Positions 9,638-18,542 of a stretch of DNA of 64,000 bases are shown here, in pieces. Each line of letters begins with the position of its first letter. Position 1 is the first letter of the stretch. Position numbers and translations under genes: made by a program. The stretch comes from Neptunomonas concharum (GTDB lineage Bacteria; Pseudomonadota; Gammaproteobacteria; Pseudomonadales; Balneatricaceae), in contig NZ_CP043869.1 in the NCBI RefSeq assembly GCF_008630635.1, positions 186,001-250,000 of the forward strand, in the 5' to 3' direction. Under the pieces are notes generated by a model. That model saw only the letters and a list, made by a program, of their open reading frames with translations, was not told the origin of the DNA and did no database searches.

Positions 9638-10411
9638 ATGTCTGATACCTCGATCGCGCTCGAACTGGTCGATATTCATAAGTCTTATGGCAGTCTTGAA
9701 GTTCTGAAGGGTGTTTCTCTTCAGGCGAATGACGGGGATGTAATATCCATTCTTGGTTCCAGTGGATCGGGGAAAAGCACGCTGCTACGTTGTATCAATC
9801 TGTTGGAAAAGCCAGCCAAAGGGCAGGTGATAATCGGCGGGGAGAACTTACAGCTAAAGGCGGGTAAAGATGGCGAAATGATCGCCGCAGACCGTAAGCA
9901 GCTTGAAAACATGCGTTCGCGCATCGGTTTCGTCTTCCAAAACTTCAACCTCTGGCCTCATAAAACCATCCTCGGCAACATCATAGAAGCCCCCATGAAT
10001 GTACTAAAGCAATCTCGTGAGCAGGCGGTAGCCCGTGCTGAGGTATTGCTGAAGAAAGTTGGCCTCTATGAAAAGCGTAATGCATACCCTGGTAACTTAT
10101 CTGGTGGTCAGCAGCAGCGTATTGCGATTGCGCGTGCGCTAGCAATGGATCCTCAGGTATTACTCTTTGATGAGCCAACCTCTGCGCTTGACCCAGAGTT
10201 GGTTAATGAGGTGCTAAGCGTTATGCGTGAGTTGGCTGAAGAGGGGCGTACTATGTTGATAGTTACCCATGAGATGCGTTTTGCGCGGGAAGTATCTAGT
10301 CAGGTTGTGTTTCTTCATCAAGGACAGATAGAAGAGATCGGCCCCCCAGAACAGGTTTTTGAAAATCCGAAATCGCAGCGTGTCCGTGACTTTATGTCCA
10401 GCCACATGTGA
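9638..10411 (+). CDS. Polar amino acid ABC transporter, ATP-binding subunit (HisP/ArtP type)
   Basis: The protein is the ATPase of a polar amino acid importer. It has the Walker A motif [13 protein letters not shown], signature [15 protein letters not shown], Walker [13 protein letters not shown] and switch region [13 protein letters not shown], with the [12 protein letters not shown]-loop of the HisP family. I chose the ATG at 9638 because GGAAAA lies just upstream and it gives 257 residues, the size of HisP; an ATG 12 bases earlier is in frame. It is the first gene of a four-gene transporter operon, with the binding protein 43 bases downstream. Substrate is probably a basic or polar amino acid, by family, but is not resolved. 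Confidence 0.92.
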   Translation: MSDTSIALELVDIHKSYGSLEVLKGVSLQANDGDVISILGSSGSGKSTLLRCINLLEKPAKGQVIIGGENLQLKAGKDGEMIAADRKQLENMRSRIGFVFQNFNLWPHKTILGNIIEAPMNVLKQSREQAVARAEVLLKKVGLYEKRNAYPGNLSGGQQQRIAIARALAMDPQVLLFDEPTSALDPELVNEVLSVMRELAEEGRTMLIVTHEMRFAREVSSQVVFLHQGQIEEIGPPEQVFENPKSQRVRDFMSSHM

Positions 10412-10454
10412 TTCGTTTAATCAATTTAGATCAATAATAAAGAGAGTAAACCTG

Positions 10455-11219
10455 ATGAGTGTTCGTAAAATTGTTGCAGCTGTTACATTAGTTGCCGGTG
10501 CTTTTGTCGGTTCTCAGGCAATGGCTGGCGATAAAATCCGTATCGCTACTGAAGGTGCGTATGCACCATTCAATATGAAAAATGAGCAGGGTGAATTAGT
10601 GGGTTTCGATGTTGAAATCGCTAAAGCATTATGTGCTGAAATGAAAGCAGACTGCACCATTGTTGAGCAGGACTGGGACGGTATGATTCCTGCCCTGAAA
10701 GGCCGTAAGTTTGATGCCATTGTTGCCTCAATGTCGATTACTGAAGATCGCCTGAAAGCGATCGACTTCACAGACCCTTATTACACCAACGCGCTGGCAT
10801 TTGTCGCGGCAGAAGGCAAAGCGTTTGCTACGGACAAAGCATCTCTGAAAGGCAAAACATTGGGTGCGCAGCGTGCGACCATCGCGGGCCAATACTTGGA
10901 AGACGAGCTAGGCGATGTGGTAACCGTTAAGCTATATGACACTCAGGATAATGCTTATCTAGATCTGGCTTCTGGTCGTTTGGATGGTCTGGTGTCTGAT
11001 AAATTCCCTGCCTATGACTGGTTACGTACTGACGCTGGTAAAGGTTTCGAGTTTAAGGGCGAGACGATCAAAACTGAAACCGTTGATAAAATCGGTATTG
11101 GTATTCGTCACGGCGAAGCAGAGTTGAAAGCGAAGTTCAATAAAGCTCTGAAAGCCATCGTTGAAAATGGAACATACGAGAAGATTAACGCTCAGTATTT
11201 CCCATTCTCTATCTACTGA
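10455..11219 (+). CDS. Polar amino acid ABC transporter, periplasmic substrate-binding protein
   Basis: This 254-residue protein is a family 3 solute-binding protein. The N-terminus is a signal peptide (MSVRKIVAAVTLVAGAF) with likely cleavage after AMA near residue 23. The mature protein starts with KIRIATEGAYAPFN and contains GFDVEIAKALCAEM, the ligand-contact region FDAIVASMSITEDR, and IDFTDPYYTN, closest by eye to lysine/arginine/ornithine and histidine binding proteins. The frame is open upstream, but the ATG at 10455 is the only start that gives a signal peptide at the N-terminus, and AGAGAG precedes it. It lies between the ATPase and the two permease genes and should deliver the amino acid to them. 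Confidence 0.92.
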   Translation: MSVRKIVAAVTLVAGAFVGSQAMAGDKIRIATEGAYAPFNMKNEQGELVGFDVEIAKALCAEMKADCTIVEQDWDGMIPALKGRKFDAIVASMSITEDRLKAIDFTDPYYTNALAFVAAEGKAFATDKASLKGKTLGAQRATIAGQYLEDELGDVVTVKLYDTQDNAYLDLASGRLDGLVSDKFPAYDWLRTDAGKGFEFKGETIKTETVDKIGIGIRHGEAELKAKFNKALKAIVENGTYEKINAQYFPFSIY

Positions 11220-11310
11220 TAGATAAGCGCGGGTAGGTTGTTCACTATCCGCGCAGCTAAATCAGGCGGCTAACGTCGCCATTTTTATCCCGCTGTATGA
11301 GAATATAATC

Positions 11311-12003
11311 GTGATTGATCTGCATGGGTTTGGTCACCTGTTATTGGCCGGTACATGGGTTACGATAAAGCTGGCACTAGTCAGTCTCTTTTTCGGCCTG
11401 ATCTTTGGTCTGCTCGGGGCCTCTGCAAAACTATCCAAATTTAAGCTGCTACGCGCTATTGCAACAGCCTATACCACGCTGATTCGCGGTATTCCGGAGT
11501 TGTTGATCGTCTTTGGCATCTATTTTGGCGGCTCTGCCCTCGTTATGGCAGTCGCTAGCGTGTTTGGTTATGACGAATATATTGAGATAAACCCTTTTAT
11601 GGCGGGGGTTGCTGCGTTATCCATCGCCTTTGGCGCTTATGCGACAGAAGTTTTCCGTATGGCCATTATTTCTATCCCTCAGGGGCAGTGGGAATCAGCG
11701 CAGGCGCTGGGTATGACGCGGGGGAAAACCTTCTTTCGTATCATCCTGCCTCAAGTGTGGCGGGTTGCTTTGCCTGGGCTTGGAAATCTCTTTCAGGTAT
11801 TACTCAAAGATACGGCATTAGTGTCGGTTGTTGGTCTGCAAGATGTGATCCGTCAGGCAACAACAGCAATCAGCGCAACCAAAGAACCTTTTACTTTTTA
11901 TCTGGCAGCGGCGGTCATTTATCTCATACTCACCGCCATTGCAACGGGCGCCACGCTTTGGATGGAGCGTCTGACAAACCCACAGGCGAGGTATAAAGGA
12001 TGA
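11311..12003 (+). CDS. Polar amino acid ABC transporter, permease (HisQ type)
   Basis: The 230-residue inner-membrane protein has about five hydrophobic helices and the permease EAA-loop sequence QWESAQALGMTRGKTFFRIILPQVWR, which contacts the ATPase. TLIRGIPELLIVFGIYFGG is the usual HisQ/HisM N-terminal signature. The start is a GTG at 11311 with only a weak ribosome site (GAG, 9 bases upstream). Its stop overlaps the next permease start by 4 bases (ATGA), so the two are probably made in a fixed ratio and form the channel as a heterodimer. Confidence 0.9.
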   Translation: MIDLHGFGHLLLAGTWVTIKLALVSLFFGLIFGLLGASAKLSKFKLLRAIATAYTTLIRGIPELLIVFGIYFGGSALVMAVASVFGYDEYIEINPFMAGVAALSIAFGAYATEVFRMAIISIPQGQWESAQALGMTRGKTFFRIILPQVWRVALPGLGNLFQVLLKDTALVSVVGLQDVIRQATTAISATKEPFTFYLAAAVIYLILTAIATGATLWMERLTNPQARYKG

Positions 12004-12725
12004 ATTGGGATTGGGATGTCATCATCAAATACTTTCCAAAGTTAATGGAAGGCGCGCTACTGACGTTAGAACTCGTTACCATTTCTGGGTTGGTAGGCAT
12101 GTTAATTGCCGTGCCAGTGGCGTTACTAAGAGCCTCTGATAAGCCTTGGGTGCGCTTTTTACCTTTCTGCTTTATCTATTTCTTTCGAGGTACGCCATTA
12201 CTGATCCAGATCTTCCTGATCTATTACGGTGCTTCGCAGTTTGAAGCAGTACGCGAATCCGTGCTATGGAATATACTCAAAGAGCCTTATTGGTGTGCGA
12301 TCATCGCCTTTACACTAAATACCGCAGCGTACAGTGCTGAGTTGTTTAGGGGCGCTATTCAGGCGATTCCTAAGGGTGAGTTGGAAGCCGCTGATGCGTT
12401 TGGTATGAATTGGCTGTTAAAAACACGCCGTATTGTTTTACCTAGGGCCTTTGGTATTGCCCTGCCAGCCTATGGTAATGAAGTCGTCTTAATGCTGAAA
12501 AGTAGCGCGTTGGCTTCGACCATTACGTTACTGGATCTGACAGGCATGGCGCGTACCATTCAAGCACGTACCTATACGCCAGTTGAGTTGTTCACCGCTG
12601 CTGGGGTGATCTACTTAGTGATGGCGGCTGTGGTGATTGGTTTATTCCGCTTTATGGAAAACCGCTTTAACCGCTACCAATACTACAAGCCTCACATAGA
12701 CCCATTGGGTGTAGAGAAACAATGA
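12000..12725 (+). CDS. Polar amino acid ABC transporter, permease (HisM type)
   Basis: The 241-residue partner permease has [16 protein letters not shown] near residue 63, the EAA loop [20 protein letters not shown] and the C-terminal [11 protein letters not shown] typical of HisM. About five membrane helices are visible. Its start codon overlaps the HisQ-type gene stop (ATGA) and its own stop overlaps the phhB start in the same way, so three genes in a row look translationally coupled. Confidence 0.9.
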   Translation: MNWDWDVIIKYFPKLMEGALLTLELVTISGLVGMLIAVPVALLRASDKPWVRFLPFCFIYFFRGTPLLIQIFLIYYGASQFEAVRESVLWNILKEPYWCAIIAFTLNTAAYSAELFRGAIQAIPKGELEAADAFGMNWLLKTRRIVLPRAFGIALPAYGNEVVLMLKSSALASTITLLDLTGMARTIQARTYTPVELFTAAGVIYLVMAAVVIGLFRFMENRFNRYQYYKPHIDPLGVEKQ

Positions 12726-13039
12726 CAACCGCAATACGGCTCGATACACAGCAGATCGATACTGCGTTATTGCAGCTAAATAACAGCACGGATGAGCCGT
12801 GGGCTTTACAGAATGGCACTTTGCAAAAAGTGTTTAACTTTGCCGATTTTGTAACGGCTTTTGGGTTTATGACTTCGGTTGCTCTTTTGGCAGAAAGGGC
12901 AAACCACCACCCCGAGTGGTTTAATGTTTATGGTCGTGTTGAGATAACCCTGACGACGCACGATGTGGCCGGGTTATCTCAACGGGACTTTGATTTAGCT
13001 CATGCCATTGATGCCATCACGTTGGTAAACCCTTCCTGA
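12722..13039 (+). CDS. phhB: Pterin-4a-carbinolamine dehydratase
   Basis: The 105-residue protein carries the family core: [37 protein letters not shown] read in two parts, with the HHP and TH residues that bind and dehydrate 4a-hydroxytetrahydropterin. PhhB normally recycles the cofactor of phenylalanine hydroxylase. Here no phhA is next to it; instead the start codon overlaps the transporter permease stop by 4 bases. That suggests co-expression with amino acid uptake, perhaps of an aromatic amino acid, but this is inference. Its last 40 bases overlap the convergent epimerase gene. Confidence 0.88.
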   Translation: MTTAIRLDTQQIDTALLQLNNSTDEPWALQNGTLQKVFNFADFVTAFGFMTSVALLAERANHHPEWFNVYGRVEITLTTHDVAGLSQRDFDLAHAIDAITLVNPS

Positions 13040-13836
13040 TAGCTCGGATATAAAAAGCGATAGCCAGATGCTTTTAAGCGCGTGCTGTCGCAGCGTTTAC
13101 TGCCCCCCCTTCCTATCATTTGCTCCTGAGTAGGCTTTATTTGATGTTGTTCTGCCAGCCAGGTCGTGACGTTGTGAATTGGTGTAGGTTGCTCGTCGCT
13201 GGCTAGGTAAATGGGCGATAGCGTCTTTTCCTGAGTAAGCATCTTAACGAGGTGGACTAATACACCGGCACAATCATCTCGGTGGATTCGGTTGCTGTAG
13301 TGAACAGGATCTGAAGGCGCGATGATACCGGCGCGAACACTATTGAGCAGGTGCATTCTTCCGGGGCCATAAATGCCGCTAAAGCGTACTACAGTGCTGT
13401 TGGGGTGCGCGAGTACTTGTTGTTCTGCTGCAACCATGATCTTTCCCGAAAGAGTATCAGGCTCAATCGGGCTGTTTTCATTGACCCACTCATGGTTTTG
13501 CTGTCCGTATACGCTGGTACTGGATGTAAAGAACGTATATTTTGGCGGATTAGGCAGAGCTGCGAGGATATTCGCAAAGCCTTCTACATACGCTTGTTGG
13601 TAGGCTTCTTCGCTACGGCCATTTGCTGCAGCACAATAGATCAGGATATCGGTATCTGGTAAGTTTGATAGTGTAGATTTATCATTGAGGTCAGCCGAAA
13701 GAGCATGGATGCCTTCAGGAAGCTGGTTTATAGTACGTCGTAACCCGACAACGTGATGCCCTTCTTCTACGAGGGAAACTCCGGTTGCGGTACCAACATC
13801 GCCACAACCGGCAATGAGTATTCGAAATCTGTTCAT
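13000..13836 (-). CDS. NAD(P)-binding SDR-family epimerase/dehydratase (YeeZ-like)
   Basis: The 278-residue protein begins with a Rossmann motif, [29 protein letters not shown], and belongs to the extended/atypical SDR group that includes E. coli Yee[22 protein letters not shown] resembles the SDR active-site region, with S/T then Y but a VYGQQ in place of the usual YxxxK, so classical catalysis is uncertain. [14 protein letters not shown] and [15 protein letters not shown] follow the family pattern. Substrate is unknown. It faces phhB with a 40-base 3-prime overlap and is divergent from oxyR. Confidence 0.8.
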   Translation of the reverse strand: MNRFRILIAGCGDVGTATGVSLVEEGHHVVGLRRTINQLPEGIHALSADLNDKSTLSNLPDTDILIYCAAANGRSEEAYQQAYVEGFANILAALPNPPKYTFFTSSTSVYGQQNHEWVNENSPIEPDTLSGKIMVAAEQQVLAHPNSTVVRFSGIYGPGRMHLLNSVRAGIIAPSDPVHYSNRIHRDDCAGVLVHLVKMLTQEKTLSPIYLASDEQPTPIHNVTTWLAEQHQIKPTQEQMIGRGGSKRCDSTRLKASGYRFLYPSYQEGFTNVMASMA

Positions 13837-13882
13837 AGGTGCTCCTGACTGTGAAGGTTTATTTTATCAGAGGATTGAAAGC

Positions 13883-14797
13883 ATGACGCTGACTGAGTTG
13901 CGTTATATTGTGACACTCGCCAAAGAGCAGCATTTTGGTCGGGCGGCTGAGAAGTGTTTTGTCAGTCAGCCAACCTTGTCCATTGCTGTTAAAAAGCTGG
14001 AAGATGAGTTAGGAGTGGCGCTATTTGAGCGAAGCAAGAACTCGGTTCGGTTAACCGATGTTGGTCAGCGTGTTGTTGATCAAGCGCAAAACGTTCTTCG
14101 CCAAGCAGAAACCATTAAAGATTTAGCGCAGTCAGGCAAAGACCAACTTAAGTCTCCTTTACGTGTTGGAGCTATCTATACCATTGGTCCTTATTTGTTC
14201 CCTCATTTGGTGCCTCAGGTACAACAATTAGCACCGAATATGCCGCTGTATATCGAAGAAAATTTTACAGCGCGTTTGCGTGAGAAGCTGCGCAATGGCG
14301 AGTTAGATGCCATCATCGTAGCTTTGCCCTTTGACGAACCCGATGTGGTAACGCGCCCGCTCTATGATGAACCATTCGTTATGCTGCTGCCCAATCAACA
14401 CCCTTGGTGCGAGCAGAAACTTATCGATGCCAGTCACTTAGCAGAAACGGAACTACTGCTGTTAGGCGAAGGACATTGTTTTCGCGATCAGGTGCTAGAG
14501 TCGTGCCCTACATTGCAGCAGGCGATTCAACAGCAGCACACGGTAACAGAAGGCAGTTCACTTGAAACCATCCGTATGATGGTTGCTACAGGCTTGGGAG
14601 CTAGTGTGTTGCCTGTCTCTGCCACAGATGGCCACTATCAATCTAATCTGGTTCAGACGCGCCCTTTTAAGGCGCCGCAGCCTATTCGAACGGTGGCGGT
14701 TGCCTGGCGAGCAAGTTTTCCACGCCCTAAGGCGATCGATGTGTTGGTAGAAGCAGTCAGCCGTTGCCAGATTGCTGAGCGTAAGGGAGCGGCTTGA
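13883..14797 (+). CDS. oxyR: Peroxide-sensing LysR-family regulator OxyR
   Basis: OxyR activates oxidative-stress genes after hydrogen peroxide forms an intramolecular disulfide. The 304-residue protein starts MTLTELRYIVTLAKEQHFGRAAEKC, a typical OxyR winged-helix domain, and its LGEGHCFRDQVLESC segment puts cysteines at residues 199 and 208, the same positions as the redox pair of E. coli OxyR. The frame continues upstream to 13814, but the ATG at 13883 gives the family N-terminus and length, with GAGGA 11 bases before it. It is followed directly by recG, an oxyR-recG order known from Pseudomonas. Confidence 0.92.
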   Translation: MTLTELRYIVTLAKEQHFGRAAEKCFVSQPTLSIAVKKLEDELGVALFERSKNSVRLTDVGQRVVDQAQNVLRQAETIKDLAQSGKDQLKSPLRVGAIYTIGPYLFPHLVPQVQQLAPNMPLYIEENFTARLREKLRNGELDAIIVALPFDEPDVVTRPLYDEPFVMLLPNQHPWCEQKLIDASHLAETELLLLGEGHCFRDQVLESCPTLQQAIQQQHTVTEGSSLETIRMMVATGLGASVLPVSATDGHYQSNLVQTRPFKAPQPIRTVAVAWRASFPRPKAIDVLVEAVSRCQIAERKGAA

Positions 14798-14801
14798 GCC
14801 G

Positions 14802-16871
14802 GTGTCATCTGCTACGGATATTATTTCGCTAAAAGGCGTTGGTGCGGCGCTCGCGCTCAAGCTGGAACGGTTAGGTATACATACGATTCAGGACCTGTTA
14901 TTCCACTTGCCACTGCGCTATCAAGATCGTACGCGTATTTTACCTATTGGTTCCCTTAGGCCAGGTGATGAGTGCGTTATTCAAGGAGAGATTCGCGCCT
15001 CAGATATTGTTATGGGAAAGCGCCGCAGTTTGCTCTGTCGAATACAGGATGGCACAGGTACGCTGACACTGCGCTTCTTTCATTTTTCGGCTGCACAAAA
15101 GCAGCAGTTATCTACGGGTAAAGCGATTCGCTGCTTTGGAGAGGTACGCCCAGGCCCTTCCGGTTTAGAGATGGTGCATCCTGAGTACCGAGCGAGTACA
15201 TCGGATGACTTAACGCCGGTAGAAGAGGCGCTGACACCGGTGTACCCCATGACGGAAGGGTTGCAGCAAAACCGTGTGCGCTCACTGATAACTCAAGCAC
15301 TCATGTGGTTGGAAACAGGCCATTTGCCAGAACTGCTCCCTGAGTCATTGAGGCAACGCTGGAAGCTCCCTGATTTAAGGGACGCTTTGCTCTACCTACA
15401 TGCCCCACCGGTAGATGCCGATCAGCATCTACTGCTTGAAGGGCGTCATCCCGCTCAGCGTCGTTTAGCGTTTGAAGAGCTACTGGCTCACCATCTGACT
15501 TTAATGAAGTTGCGCCATCGGGTGCAAGAGAGCGGTGCACCACGGTTGCCTTACCATGGGCAATTATGTACTCCGTTTCTTGAGCAGTTACCCTTTTCGC
15601 TGACACAGGCGCAAGAACGGGTCAGTCGTGAAGTTACAGCGGACTTGAATAAAGCGATCCCTATGCTACGCCTTGTTCAAGGTGATGTTGGATCAGGGAA
15701 AACCGTTGTGGCGGCGTTGGCAGCGTTGCAAGCCGTGGAGAACGGTTTCCAAGCTGCTGTGATGGCGCCGACAGAGATATTAGCAGAACAACACTACATA
15801 AATTTCACCCAATGGATGGAGCCTCTAGGCGTTAAAATAGCTTGGCTGGCAGGGAAAGTGAAAGGTAAACAGCGTTTAGCGCAACTGGCTTCGATTGCTG
15901 ATGGCAGTGCACAAATCGTGGTCGGTACCCACGCACTTTTTCAGGATGAGGTGCGCTTTTATAATCTGGGGCTGGCTGTTATCGATGAGCAGCACCGCTT
16001 TGGTGTTCATCAACGCTTGAGTTTGCGAGAAAAAGGGCGTGATGGTCAGAAAACACCCCACCAATTGATTATGACGGCAACCCCCATTCCGCGAACGTTA
16101 ACCATGAGTGCTTATGCGGATCTAGACTGCTCTATTATCGACGAGTTGCCTCCGGGTAGGACTCCCGTCAGTACCGTCGTGATTGCCGATAGCCGCAGAG
16201 ATCAGGTGATCGAGCGAGTGCGTGCTGCTTGTAATGAAGGGCGGCAAGCGTATTGGGTCTGTACCCTGATCGAAGAGTCGGAAGCGCTGCAATGTCAGGC
16301 AGCCGAGGTAGCCGAAGCTACACTAAGGGAGCTACTACCAGAGTTACGTATTGGTTTGGTACATGGGCGTATGAAAGCTCAAGAAAAAGCTGATGTGATG
16401 CAATGCTTTAAGTCGGCAGAACTGGACTTGCTGGTTGCCACAACGGTAATTGAAGTGGGCGTCGATGTGCCCAATGCCAGCGTCATGATCATAGAAAACC
16501 CTGAGCGTTTAGGGTTATCACAGCTACATCAATTACGTGGTCGCGTAGGGCGAGGGTCAGTCGAAAGCTTTTGTGTGCTCATGTATCATGCACCCCTTTC
16601 TAAACAAGGTCGGGAACGCTTGGCAGTGATGCGGGAGACGACCGATGGCTTTAAAATCGCGGAAAAAGACCTTGAACTACGTGGCCCCGGCGAAGTATTA
16701 GGCACACGGCAAACGGGCATGATGCAGTTTAGAATTGCAGATCTTCAGCGCGACGGTGATTTGTTGGAGCGTGTACGTCAGGTTGCTGCTCAATTGGAGC
16801 AACAACCTGATCTTATAGAAGCGGTTACGCGTCGGTGGTTAGGGCAAGGTGAAGAGTATGGGCATGTATAA
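14802..16871 (+). CDS. recG: ATP-dependent DNA helicase RecG
   Basis: RecG remodels stalled replication forks and Holliday junctions. It has the N-terminal wedge/OB region (LPLRYQDRTRILPIG, LTLRFFHFSAAQ), Walker A GDVGSGKTVVAALAAL near residue 295, the DEQH box (VIDEQHRFGVHQRL), TATPIPRTLTMSAY, and the C-terminal helicase motifs ATTVIEVGVDVPNAS, HQLRGRVGRG and LRGPGEVLGTRQTG. A GTG at 14802, five bases after the oxyR stop, gives 689 residues and an E. coli-like start; a TTG at 14772 inside oxyR is an alternative. GGGAG lies about 12 bases before the GTG. Confidence 0.93.
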   Translation: MSSATDIISLKGVGAALALKLERLGIHTIQDLLFHLPLRYQDRTRILPIGSLRPGDECVIQGEIRASDIVMGKRRSLLCRIQDGTGTLTLRFFHFSAAQKQQLSTGKAIRCFGEVRPGPSGLEMVHPEYRASTSDDLTPVEEALTPVYPMTEGLQQNRVRSLITQALMWLETGHLPELLPESLRQRWKLPDLRDALLYLHAPPVDADQHLLLEGRHPAQRRLAFEELLAHHLTLMKLRHRVQESGAPRLPYHGQLCTPFLEQLPFSLTQAQERVSREVTADLNKAIPMLRLVQGDVGSGKTVVAALAALQAVENGFQAAVMAPTEILAEQHYINFTQWMEPLGVKIAWLAGKVKGKQRLAQLASIADGSAQIVVGTHALFQDEVRFYNLGLAVIDEQHRFGVHQRLSLREKGRDGQKTPHQLIMTATPIPRTLTMSAYADLDCSIIDELPPGRTPVSTVVIADSRRDQVIERVRAACNEGRQAYWVCTLIEESEALQCQAAEVAEATLRELLPELRIGLVHGRMKAQEKADVMQCFKSAELDLLVATTVIEVGVDVPNASVMIIENPERLGLSQLHQLRGRVGRGSVESFCVLMYHAPLSKQGRERLAVMRETTDGFKIAEKDLELRGPGEVLGTRQTGMMQFRIADLQRDGDLLERVRQVAAQLEQQPDLIEAVTRRWLGQGEEYGHV

Positions 16872-16885
16872 TAACAGGAGCATGT

Positions 16886-17395
16886 GTGAACGTATCTGAA
16901 GTGATGAGAGCCAAGGTAGCAGAGCAAATTGGGCGAGAACCTAAAGGGCTGATGGCAATTAGTGTCGCGACGCCAGAAGGGATTCCTCTTGTAGTACAGA
17001 TGCGCTCTTTAGTCGATGATGTGCCTTTCCCTACGCTCTATTGGCTAACCTCTAAGGTGCTGTGCAAAGCGATCGGAACTATTGAAACGCAAGGCTGGGT
17101 GAAAGAAATTGAAACACGGTTGCAGGATGATGAAGTACTGCGCAACGCCTATTTAGAAAACCAAAGAAGCTATGTGGCTCGTCGTTGGGAGCTGATGCTT
17201 CCTGAAGATAAAGCTAGGATCGAGGCGCTAGGCTTTACCGAAATGTTTGAACGTTATGGCATTGGGGGGATTTCTCAGTGGGATAAAGTGCGCTGCTTGC
17301 ATATGCAATATGCGCATCATTTAGCAGAAGGGAACGTTATCGGTGCACTTATGGATGATGAGTTTGGCCTGAATCTACAAGACTGCTCAGCTTAG
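16886..17395 (+). CDS. DUF501 family protein
   Basis: The 169-residue cytoplasmic protein carries the DUF501 signature FPTLYWLTSKVLCKAIGTIE and a C-terminal DKVRCLHMQYAHHLAEGNVIGALMDDE. The function of the family is not known. The GTG at 16886 has AGGAG 6 bases upstream; earlier starts are out of frame. It follows recG by 14 bases, so it is probably the third gene of an oxyR-recG transcript. A conserved cysteine and two histidines in the C-terminal part could matter for metal or substrate binding, but that is a guess from residue type only. Confidence 0.8.
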   Translation: MNVSEVMRAKVAEQIGREPKGLMAISVATPEGIPLVVQMRSLVDDVPFPTLYWLTSKVLCKAIGTIETQGWVKEIETRLQDDEVLRNAYLENQRSYVARRWELMLPEDKARIEALGFTEMFERYGIGGISQWDKVRCLHMQYAHHLAEGNVIGALMDDEFGLNLQDCSA

Positions 17396-17408
17396 TAAAG
17401 TGGCAGAG

Positions 17409-17431
17409 AAAAACCCTGCCTAGGCAGGGTT
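17409..17431 (-). terminator. Terminator between convergent DUF501 and TRAP-binding protein genes
   Basis: A 9-bp perfect inverted repeat (AACCCTGCC / GGCAGGGTT, two-base centre) is followed on the minus strand by TTTTT. It should end the dioxygenase-glcDEF-dctP transcript; on the plus strand the T-run is poor. Confidence 0.75.
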
Positions 17432-17459
17432 CTGAATCATTTAATCTGGATTGGGGCAA

Positions 17460-18488
17460 CTAAGGTGTATAGTTGCGTGCGATGTTACGCAGTTCTGCCA
17501 GTGCGGCGGCTGCATCGACATCCCGATCAGAAACACGATCTAAATACTCTTTATCCATGCCTTGAATAAGCGCTTGGAACTCCACATCGATCGGGTCGCC
17601 AGGTTTTACCTCAAGAATAGATACGCCTGCTTCCTTTGCTGCCTTCAGGCCTTCTGCATCCCCTTCATCCCAAGCTCGGCCTGCCAAGGCAGAGAGCTTT
17701 TCACCTGAAACCAACATAATTGCTTCCTGATCTTTTGGGCTTAGGTTATCCATAAAGTCAGGATTAATAAACATTGAGAAGCTCATGGTATACATACCAT
17801 TGGGCAGTAGCACCAGTTGTTTGGTCACTTCATTTAGGCGTAGCGTTTTCTGCTCGCCGACAGGAATAAAGACGCCGTCTACCACCCGTTGCTGCATCAT
17901 CTCGTAGACTTTAGGGGCGGGTGCGCCAACAGCCGTCACCTCCATGCGCTCACCAAGTTGAGACTGGATACCGCCACCTAAGCGAATTTTGCGACTTTTT
18001 AGGTCCGCTAAGCTATTAATGGGCTCCGCTAAGTGGATCTGTCCCGGACCGTGGGTAAAGAGGGCTGCTAGTACTAAGCCTTCGTGTTCATTGGCTGGTT
18101 TATAGTATTGATCGTGCACGCGCCATAGGGCGACTGATGAGGCTTCTGCATTAGGAGCCTGCAAATTGGGTAGTTCAACGGACTCGGTTAGCTTAAAACG
18201 CCCTGGCATATAGCCGTGCACGCTCCAGCTGGCATCTGCTACACCATCCTCTACTAGCTCAAACATGGTTTTAGGGTGTCCCATGCCATACTCAATAACC
18301 ATTTTTACCCGGCCTTCTGTGGCTTCATCTATCCATTTCCCCCATGTATCTAACACAATAGCATTCTGAGGGTGGGTGGGCGGAAGCCAGCTAGCAACTC
18401 GCATTTTAGTTTCGGCTAATACGTTGGATGTTAAAGCAATGCCCATAGCAAGGCAGGCTGCAGGTTTAAAATAGGTTCTTAGTTTCAT
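17460..18488 (-). CDS. TRAP transporter substrate-binding protein (DctP family)
   Basis: The 342-residue protein has a signal peptide (residues 1-25, cleavage probably after VLA) and the DctP fold: RVASWLPPTHPQN, LKSRKIRLGGGIQSQ with the carboxylate-binding arginine, and GVFIPVGEQKTL with the later FSMFINPDFMD helix. It should capture an organic acid in the periplasm for a sodium-driven TRAP transporter. It is last in the operon after glcF (54-base gap). No DctQ or DctM membrane subunit gene lies in the window, so the partner must be encoded elsewhere. Given the neighbours the ligand may be a hydroxy- or oxo-acid; this is inference. Confidence 0.88.
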   Translation of the reverse strand: MKLRTYFKPAACLAMGIALTSNVLAETKMRVASWLPPTHPQNAIVLDTWGKWIDEATEGRVKMVIEYGMGHPKTMFELVEDGVADASWSVHGYMPGRFKLTESVELPNLQAPNAEASSVALWRVHDQYYKPANEHEGLVLAALFTHGPGQIHLAEPINSLADLKSRKIRLGGGIQSQLGERMEVTAVGAPAPKVYEMMQQRVVDGVFIPVGEQKTLRLNEVTKQLVLLPNGMYTMSFSMFINPDFMDNLSPKDQEAIMLVSGEKLSALAGRAWDEGDAEGLKAAKEAGVSILEVKPGDPIDVEFQALIQGMDKEYLDRVSDRDVDAAAALAELRNIARNYTP

Positions 18489-18542
18489 AGTAATGACCTT
18501 CTTTTTATTGTTATGCCTTAAATAAGGCTCAGATTTGAGTGA

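Noticed and set aside
10359-10454. Upstream extension of the solute-binding protein into the ATPase gene
   Set aside because: It would place residues before the signal peptide; the ATG at 10455 is the functional start.
13351-13662. Plus-strand open frames inside the epimerase gene
   Set aside because: No ribosome sites or domain resemblance; they are antisense shadows of the SDR gene.
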